From Arthrobacter sp. FB24 (GTDB lineage: Bacteria > Actinomycetota > Actinomycetes > Actinomycetales > Micrococcaceae), in contig NC_008541.1 of assembly GCF_000196235.1 (NCBI RefSeq), positions 3,906,001-3,970,000 of the forward strand: a DNA stretch of 64,000 bases, read 5' to 3'. A model generated the notes under the pieces. That model was not told the DNA's origin. It saw only the letters and a list, made by a program, of their open reading frames with translations, and did not search any database. Each line of letters opens with the position of its first letter. Position 1 is the stretch's first letter. The position numbers were made by a program, and so were the translations under genes. Shown here in pieces: positions 58,887-64,000 of the stretch.

Positions 58887-61058
58887 ATGGCGCCGAAGAA
58901 GCGATGGGGTTCCCGTCTGGCCGCAGCCTTGGGAAGGCTGATCGGATTTATTGCCGTGAGCGCCGTCTGCGGGGTCCTGGCCGCCAGCCTGGTGGCACCC
59001 AGCGTGGCGGCGGCAGGTGTGACGGTCAGCACTTCGATCACGTTCTTCAACAGCCTGCCCGGTGACCTCACCGTCGATCCTCCCTCGCAGGCCACCAAGA
59101 TGGTGACCGCAGACGGCCAGCCCATCGCCACCTTCTACGCGGAGAACCGGGTGCGGGTCACCCTCGACCAGATGTCGCCCTTCATCAAGGACGCCATCGT
59201 GGCGATCGAGGACAGCCGCTTCTACGAACATGGCGGCGTCGACCCGCAGGGCATCCTCCGGGCGCTGACGTTCAATGTCACCCAGGGCGGCCGTCAGGGT
59301 GCGTCCACGCTGACCCAGCAGTACGTCACCAACGTCATCAACGAGTCGCATCTCTCTGCGGATCAAAGCGAGCAGGTGGTCCTCAGCGGCCAGAAGAGCG
59401 TTGGCGACAAGGTCCGGGAGATGAAGCTCGCCGTCGAGCTGGAGAAGAAATACACCAAGGACCAAATCCTCGAAGGCTACCTGAACATCGTGTTCTTCAA
59501 CCGGGACGCCTACGGAATCGAGGCAGCCGCCCGGCACTTCTTCAGCACGTCCGCCAAGGACCTCACCTTGCCGCAGGCGGCCATGCTGGCCGGGCTGGTG
59601 AACAGCCCCAGCTTTTACGACCCCGCCGTGCATCCGGAGAACTCGCTGCAACGCCGCAACCAGGTCCTGGGCAACATGCTGGAGCAGCGGAAAATCACCC
59701 AGGCCGAGCATGACGCCGCCGTGGCCACGGGGGTGGAACTGAAGGTCACCCCGGGCCGGCAGGGCTGCGCCGCCGCCGTTATTGCACCGTACTTCTGCGA
59801 CTACGTGTCCCACCTGATCCTCAACAACCCGGCCTACGGCGCGGACCCCAACGACCGGGAACGGCTGTTGTACCGCGGCGGCCTGACCATCGTCACCACG
59901 CTGGACAGCAGGCTGCAGGCCGCCGCCCAGGCCCAGGTGGACGCCACCGCCGGCGCGAACCCGGACAAATGGGGGGCTGCCCTGGTAACCATCCAGCCCG
60001 GGTCCGGCAGGATCCTGGCCATGGCGCAGAACACCGTGTTCCTTCCCGCGGAAGGAAAGTTCGACACCCAGCTGAACTTCAACGTCGACTCCAAGGACGC
60101 CAACGGCAATGACCTCAACGGGGCCGGCGGGTTCCAGCCCGGATCCACCATGAAGCCGTTCACGTTCGCGGAATGGCTGAATGAAGGCAAACCCCTGAAC
60201 GCGATGGTCGACGCCTCCCGGCGGACCTATCCGCTCGACTTCCCGTGGCGGTCCAGCTGCGGAAAGGTGCTGGGTGCCTACAACACCGCCCAGCGGAACG
60301 AGGGCGCGGCGGACGATCTCCAAAACAATGACCCGGGCTACTACCGGCCCATGCCCGTCAATTACGGCCTGTACAACTCCATCAATACGGCAACCTTCGC
60401 TGAAGCCGCGCAGCTGGACTTCTGCGGCATCCAGAAGATGGTGGATGCAGTGGGCCTCCACAGCGGCCTGGACGGAGCGCAGGTGAACATGCACCAGCTC
60501 GGCAACCTGCTGGGCGCCATCGGCGTGGCTCCCCTTCACCTGGCCAACGCCTTTGCCACGTTCGCCGATGACGGCCGCTACTGCTCGCCCATCGCCATAG
60601 CGGACGTGACTGACACGGCACAACGCCACCTGCCGTCCGAGTCCTCCCAGTGCCGCAGCGCCGTCAAGCCCGATGTGGCCCGCGGCGTCAACGCCGTGCT
60701 CCAGGACGTACTGAAGTTGGGATCCGGTGTCTATATCGAGCCGAAAGTCCAGAGCAAGGTGCCGGTGGCGGCCAAGACGGGAACGTCAAACAACAACGGC
60801 GCCACCTGGGTGGTCGGTTACACCTCCAGCCTGGCCACGGCGTCCTTCTTCGGAGACACTTTGGAAGGCCAGCAGCGGGCAGGCCAGAACGTCACCATCA
60901 ACGGCAAGTTCTACAAGTCGATCGACGGCTACATGCTCGCCGGGCCGCAGTGGGCCAACTATATGATGCAGGTGGCCGGGCTGTACCCGGCCGAGGCCTT
61001 CCCTCCGCCGCCGCCGTCCATGAGCAACCCGACGCCGGCGCCGACGCCTTCCCGCTAG
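58887..61058 (+). CDS. Class A penicillin-binding protein (bifunctional transglycosylase/transpeptidase)
   Basis: A 723-residue membrane-anchored cell-wall synthase. One N-terminal membrane segment (about 15-40) is followed by a GT51 domain with catalytic Glu in IEDSRFYEHGG (about 108) and GASTLTQQYV, then a transpeptidase domain with Ser420-x-x-Lys423 (STMKPF), Ser498-x-Asn500 (SIN) and Lys630-Thr-Gly (KTGTS). The end is Pro-rich (PPPPPSMSNPTPAPTPSR). The ATG at 58887 is chosen over the GTG at 58872, neither having a strong ribosome site. It is a single gene converging on the gntR gene. Confidence 0.93.
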   Translation: MAPKKRWGSRLAAALGRLIGFIAVSAVCGVLAASLVAPSVAAAGVTVSTSITFFNSLPGDLTVDPPSQATKMVTADGQPIATFYAENRVRVTLDQMSPFIKDAIVAIEDSRFYEHGGVDPQGILRALTFNVTQGGRQGASTLTQQYVTNVINESHLSADQSEQVVLSGQKSVGDKVREMKLAVELEKKYTKDQILEGYLNIVFFNRDAYGIEAAARHFFSTSAKDLTLPQAAMLAGLVNSPSFYDPAVHPENSLQRRNQVLGNMLEQRKITQAEHDAAVATGVELKVTPGRQGCAAAVIAPYFCDYVSHLILNNPAYGADPNDRERLLYRGGLTIVTTLDSRLQAAAQAQVDATAGANPDKWGAALVTIQPGSGRILAMAQNTVFLPAEGKFDTQLNFNVDSKDANGNDLNGAGGFQPGSTMKPFTFAEWLNEGKPLNAMVDASRRTYPLDFPWRSSCGKVLGAYNTAQRNEGAADDLQNNDPGYYRPMPVNYGLYNSINTATFAEAAQLDFCGIQKMVDAVGLHSGLDGAQVNMHQLGNLLGAIGVAPLHLANAFATFADDGRYCSPIAIADVTDTAQRHLPSESSQCRSAVKPDVARGVNAVLQDVLKLGSGVYIEPKVQSKVPVAAKTGTSNNNGATWVVGYTSSLATASFFGDTLEGQQRAGQNVTINGKFYKSIDGYMLAGPQWANYMMQVAGLYPAEAFPPPPPSMSNPTPAPTPSR

Positions 61059-61061
61059 GTC

Positions 61062-61796
61062 CTAGGGCAGCCCCATCGCGGTGCGGACCTCATCGAGGAT
61101 GTTGTGCATGGCGGCCTCCGCTGTGCCGGCGTCGCCCCCGGCAACCGCCGCCGCCACGGCCTCGTGCGCCGCCAGCGCTTCAGGACGCGGCTTGAAGGGC
61201 ATCAATCCTTGTTTAGTCCGGCTGGACAGGACTTCGGCCACCATGCCGTCCAGGGCCTTGAACATTTCGTTCCCGCTGCTGTGCAGGAGCAGGCTGTGGA
61301 AGGCGATGTCCGCTTTGAGGAATGCTTCCAGCTCGCCGGCTTCGCCAAGCCGCCGTAATTCTGCAGCCAGCGCGGTGAGCTGACGGCGTTCGGCTGCGCC
61401 CGCACGCCGCGCAGCACCCGCCGCGGCAATGGGTTCGACGGCGATCCGGAGTTCCGTGAGGCTGCTGTACTGCTCGGCCCGGCGGCTGGACGCGAGCCGC
61501 CACCGCACCAGCTTGGGATCAAAGACGTTCCAGAGTTCGGGGTCCTGCACCACGATGCCCACCCGCCGGCGTGAGTACACCAGGTTCATCGATTCCAGGA
61601 CGCGCATGGTGTCCCGGGCCAGGGTGCGGGACACGTTGTACTGCTGCTGCAGGTCGTCCAGGGTCAGCCGGCGGCCGGGGGCCAGCTCACCGGAAACGAT
61701 GGCTTCGCCGAGGGCGTCGAGCACCCGCAGGTGCAGGGCCGGAACCGCCGTCTCACCATCGGTTGCGCCTGCGTGGTCCTCTGTCTCCATCGACAT
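61062..61796 (-). CDS. GntR family regulator, FCD subfamily (gluconate locus)
   Basis: A 244-residue regulator with a winged helix at about 20-85 (RRLTLDDLQQQYNVSRTLARDTMRVLESMNLV) and a C-terminal FCD ligand domain. The ATG at 61796 has GGGAGG 9 bases upstream. It is divergent from gntK-gntP and is the likely gluconate-responsive repressor (a GntR in the original sense). The short divergent gap contains a CRP-like site. Confidence 0.9.
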   Translation of the reverse strand: MSMETEDHAGATDGETAVPALHLRVLDALGEAIVSGELAPGRRLTLDDLQQQYNVSRTLARDTMRVLESMNLVYSRRRVGIVVQDPELWNVFDPKLVRWRLASSRRAEQYSSLTELRIAVEPIAAAGAARRAGAAERRQLTALAAELRRLGEAGELEAFLKADIAFHSLLLHSSGNEMFKALDGMVAEVLSSRTKQGLMPFKPRPEALAAHEAVAAAVAGGDAGTAEAAMHNILDEVRTAMGLP

Positions 61797-61859
61797 CTTT
61801 GTAGCCTCCCTCTGCGCCGCGGCGCCTGGCCTCCAGTTTAGGCCACAAAACGTCAAAGG

Positions 61860-61876
61860 TATGACCTGTGTTACAA
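61860..61876. promoter_or_regulatory. CRP/GlxR-like site in the gluconate divergent region
   Basis: TATGA-CCTGTG-TTACA (61860-61875) matches TGTGA-N6-TCACA at 8 of 10 positions, 64 bases before the regulator ATG and 112 before gntK. It is almost identical to the site at 52254. Confidence 0.45.
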
Positions 61877-61987
61877 AAAGATGCTACTAATCGCCTCAAA
61901 TGGTGCTATCTTATTTTCCTATCCAGCGTCCGCTGCTGGCTTGAGCTTCATTCCGAAGCCAACGACGTCTTCTACGGAGGTAGAACA

Positions 61988-62533
61988 ATGAAGTTTCCTG
62001 CCATGCATTTGGTAGTCATGGGTGTCGCCGGAGCCGGCAAGTCCACCATCGCCGGGGCCCTCTCCCGGGATCTCGGCTGGGACATGGCCGAGGCGGACCA
62101 GTTCCACCCCGACTCCAACATCGCCAAAATGAACGCCGGCACACCGCTGCAGGATGAGGACCGCTGGCCTTGGCTGCAGTCCATCCGCGATTGGATGACC
62201 GCCCAGGCCGCGGAAGGCAAAAGCACCGTCCTGACCTGCTCCGCCCTCAAGCACAGCTACCGCCAGCTCCTCTCGGAGGCAGAAGGCACGGTGGTCTTCA
62301 TCCACCTCGACGGCGATCCCGCCCTGCTCGGCGAGCGCATGCGCGGACGCGAGGGACACTTCATGCCGGTGACGCTCCTGCCCAGCCAGCTGGCCACCCT
62401 TGAGCCGCTGACGCCGGAGGAACTCGCCGCCGGAAGCCTTCGGCTGGACATCACGCGCACACCTGAAGACCTGATCCAGGCCATCAAGGCCGAACTCCAC
62501 CTGCCGGCCGGCCACGCCCCCAGCACTTCCTGA
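61988..62533 (+). CDS. gntK: Gluconokinase
   Basis: A 181-residue P-loop kinase that makes 6-phosphogluconate for the pentose phosphate or Entner-Doudoroff routes. The Walker A MGVAGAGKST is at about 11-20, FHPDSNIAKMNAGTPLQDEDRWPWL is the GntK signature region, and TCSALKHSYR is the lid/acceptor segment. GGAGGTAG lies 5 bases before the ATG. It is followed after 72 bases by gntP. Confidence 0.95.
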   Translation: MKFPAMHLVVMGVAGAGKSTIAGALSRDLGWDMAEADQFHPDSNIAKMNAGTPLQDEDRWPWLQSIRDWMTAQAAEGKSTVLTCSALKHSYRQLLSEAEGTVVFIHLDGDPALLGERMRGREGHFMPVTLLPSQLATLEPLTPEELAAGSLRLDITRTPEDLIQAIKAELHLPAGHAPSTS

Positions 62534-62605
62534 TCTCCCGCTTCCCCTAAGCTCCACTCCCCCAAGCTCCACAGCCCCCCAACACATCTGTTTCAAAGGA
62601 GAACC

Positions 62606-64000
62606 ATGACCATCGAAGGATGGACTCAAACCCTCGGCGCAGGCCCCCTGCTGCTGATTGCCGGCGCCGCCATCTTGGTGCTGCTGTTCCTCATCATCAA
62701 GCTGCGCATGCACGCGCTGCTCGCCCTGATCCTCATCAGCCTGGCAACCGCCTTCGCCACCGGCATCCCGGCGGACAAGGTGGTTCCGGTGCTGGTCAAC
62801 GGATTCGGCAGCACCCTGGGCACTGTTGCCCTGCTGGTCGGCCTCGGCGCCATGCTGGGCCGCATCGTAGAGACCAGCGGCGGCGCCAAAGCCCTGGCCG
62901 ACTACCTCATCAACCTCTTCGGTGAGAAGCGCGCGCCGTTCGCGCTGGGCCTCGCCTCGCTGATCTTCGGCTTCCCCATCTTCTTCGACGCCGGCCTGGT
63001 GGTCATGCTGCCCGTGGTCTTCGCAGTGGCGCACCGGCTTGGCGGCGGCGTGCTGCGCTACGGCCTGCCGGCCGCAGGTGCCTTCTCCGTGATGCACATC
63101 TTCCTGCCCCCGCACCCGGGACCGGTCTCCGCGGCTACGTTCTTCGACGCCAACATCGGGCTCGTCCTGATCGCCGGCCTCATCACTGCCATCCCCACCT
63201 GGTACGTCACTGCCTACCTGTTCGGCCTGTGGACCGGCAAGAAGCTGGTCCTCCCCGTTCCGGAACTGCTGGGCCACGCCGACTCCGCCGCCGAAGAGAA
63301 CCCGCCGCGCTTCCGCACGGTCGTGGGCGTCCTGCTCCTCCCGCTGGTCCTCATCTTCCTTAACACCGGCCTCAGCACCCTGGCTTCCTCCGGTGTCCTT
63401 CCGGCTTCGGCAAAGACCGAAGCCTGGTACCAGATCCTGCGCACCCTCGGTGAAACGCCGGTGGCACTGCTGATCGCGGTACTGGTGGCCATGTTCGTAC
63501 TGGGCAGGCTTCGCGGCTCCCGCGGCGCCACCCTGGAGAAGCTGCTCGAATCCTCGCTCGGCCCGGTCTGCTCCGTCATCCTGATCACCGGCGCCGGCGG
63601 CATGTTCGGCGGCGTGCTGCGCACCTCCGGCATTGGCACCGCCCTGGCCGGCGTCCTCGGCGACGTCGGCATCCCCCTGCTGCTGGCCGGCTTCCTGATC
63701 TCGGCCATCCTGCGCATCGCACAGGGTTCCGCCACCGTGGCACTGACCACCACCGCCGGGCTGATCGCTCCCGCGGTGGCCCTGGCCGGCATGAACGGCA
63801 TGCAGGTGGCCGCCCTGGTCATCGCCGTAGCCGCCGGCTCCGTGGTGGTCTCGCACGTCAACGACTCCGGCTTCTGGCTGGTGGGCCGCTTCTTCGGCAT
63901 GGACGTCAAGACCACCCTGAAGACCTGGACCGTCATGGAAACGCTGATCGGCGTCATGGGTTTCGCTATCGCTGCCGCCATCTTCGGCGTGGCCGGCCTG
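62606..64000 (+). CDS. gntP: GntP family gluconate:H+ symporter, runs off the window end
   Basis: The frame is open for 465 codons from the ATG at 62606 (AAAGGAG ribosome site) to the last base. It encodes a protein with about 12 hydrophobic segments; the GntP-type LGAMLGRIVETSGGA, FGFPIFFDAGLVVMLP, HIFLPPHPGPVSAA, RIAQGSATVALTT and VVVSHVNDSGFW motifs are all present. Family length is about 440-470, so only a few residues are missing. It imports gluconate for the kinase encoded upstream. Confidence 0.94.
   Translation, partial: MTIEGWTQTLGAGPLLLIAGAAILVLLFLIIKLRMHALLALILISLATAFATGIPADKVVPVLVNGFGSTLGTVALLVGLGAMLGRIVETSGGAKALADYLINLFGEKRAPFALGLASLIFGFPIFFDAGLVVMLPVVFAVAHRLGGGVLRYGLPAAGAFSVMHIFLPPHPGPVSAATFFDANIGLVLIAGLITAIPTWYVTAYLFGLWTGKKLVLPVPELLGHADSAAEENPPRFRTVVGVLLLPLVLIFLNTGLSTLASSGVLPASAKTEAWYQILRTLGETPVALLIAVLVAMFVLGRLRGSRGATLEKLLESSLGPVCSVILITGAGGMFGGVLRTSGIGTALAGVLGDVGIPLLLAGFLISAILRIAQGSATVALTTTAGLIAPAVALAGMNGMQVAALVIAVAAGSVVVSHVNDSGFWLVGRFFGMDVKTTLKTWTVMETLIGVMGFAIAAAIFGVAGL

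Noticed and set aside
58860..60629. A 589-codon open frame opposite the penicillin-binding protein
   Set aside because: Antisense shadow without motifs; the plus-strand protein has all class A PBP motifs.
61919..63856. A 645-codon open frame on the minus strand opposite gntK and gntP
   Set aside because: Its translation is Gln/Gly/Asp-rich noise; the plus strand carries two fully recognisable gluconate genes.

Overview
The window is high-GC DNA with dense, well-packed genes and reads as the chromosome of a soil actinobacterium of the Arthrobacter/Pseudarthrobacter/Paenarthrobacter group (Micrococcaceae). The strongest pointers, judged from remembered sequences rather than a search, are a copper amine oxidase that appears nearly colinear with the Arthrobacter globiformis phenylethylamine oxidase and an extradiol dioxygenase that appears nearly colinear with the A. 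globiformis Mn-dependent homoprotocatechuate 2,3-dioxygenase. I see no rRNA, tRNA, insertion sequence, prophage or CRISPR array.

Layout. 1-10.5 kb: end of a CsbD-like stress protein, a NatA/NatB-type ABC exporter with a CapA-like protein, two membrane proteins, an MgtA-type Mg2+ P-type ATPase and a large subtilase. 10.5-19.2 kb: a minus-strand catabolic operon of unknown substrate (IclR regulator, MHS-family transporter, Gfo/Idh/MocA dehydrogenase, OYE-type FMN/Fe-S/FAD reductase, TIM-barrel isomerase/dehydratase, an overlapping 41-codon ORF, and a KstD/fumarate-reductase-type flavoprotein). 19.2-27.4 kb: small stress-type proteins, a DJ-1/PfpI protein, a secreted protein, a NarL-type two-component system, a frameshifted OmpR-type response regulator, an ATPase-only histidine-kinase remnant and an LssY_C membrane protein. 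27.4-31.6 kb: a second IclR locus with a threonine dehydratase-like enzyme, a shikimate dehydrogenase-like enzyme and a second MHS transporter. 31.7-44.2 kb: amine and nitrogen metabolism (copper amine oxidase with TetR and AraC regulators, glutamate dehydrogenase, AmiS/UreI channel, amino acid/amine permease, flavin amine oxidase, cupin, TetR, aldehyde dehydrogenase). 44.2-49.2 kb: N-acetylglucosamine use (nagB, nagA, split PTS EIIC / EIIB / EIIA, DasR-like GntR) with a DasR-like palindrome in the divergent promoter. 49.4-58.8 kb: prephenate dehydratase, then the homoprotocatechuate meta-cleavage operon (FAH-RraA fusion, GntR, hpaE, mndD/hpaD, hpaH, hpaI) with a divergent MobA-like flavin hydroxylase. 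58.9-64.0 kb: a class A penicillin-binding protein and the gluconate locus (GntR, gntK, gntP running off the end).

How it fits together. The amine oxidases and aldehyde dehydrogenase could turn phenylethylamine or tyramine-type amines into arylacetates; a hydroxyarylacetate could then be hydroxylated and cleaved by the hpa operon to pyruvate/succinate-level intermediates, while glutamate dehydrogenase and the amide/urea channel handle nitrogen. Most catabolic units carry their own local regulator and a visible palindrome, and six of the catabolic promoter regions additionally contain a CRP/GlxR-like half-site pair (TGTGA-N6-TCACA type), suggesting one overlying catabolite control.

The least conventional items are the single-FAH-domain/RraA fusion that seems to replace two-domain HpaG, the MobA-type hydroxylase in place of HpaBC, the uncharacterised cyclic-substrate operon at 10.5-18.1 kb, the frameshifted response regulator, and four short tandem duplications.
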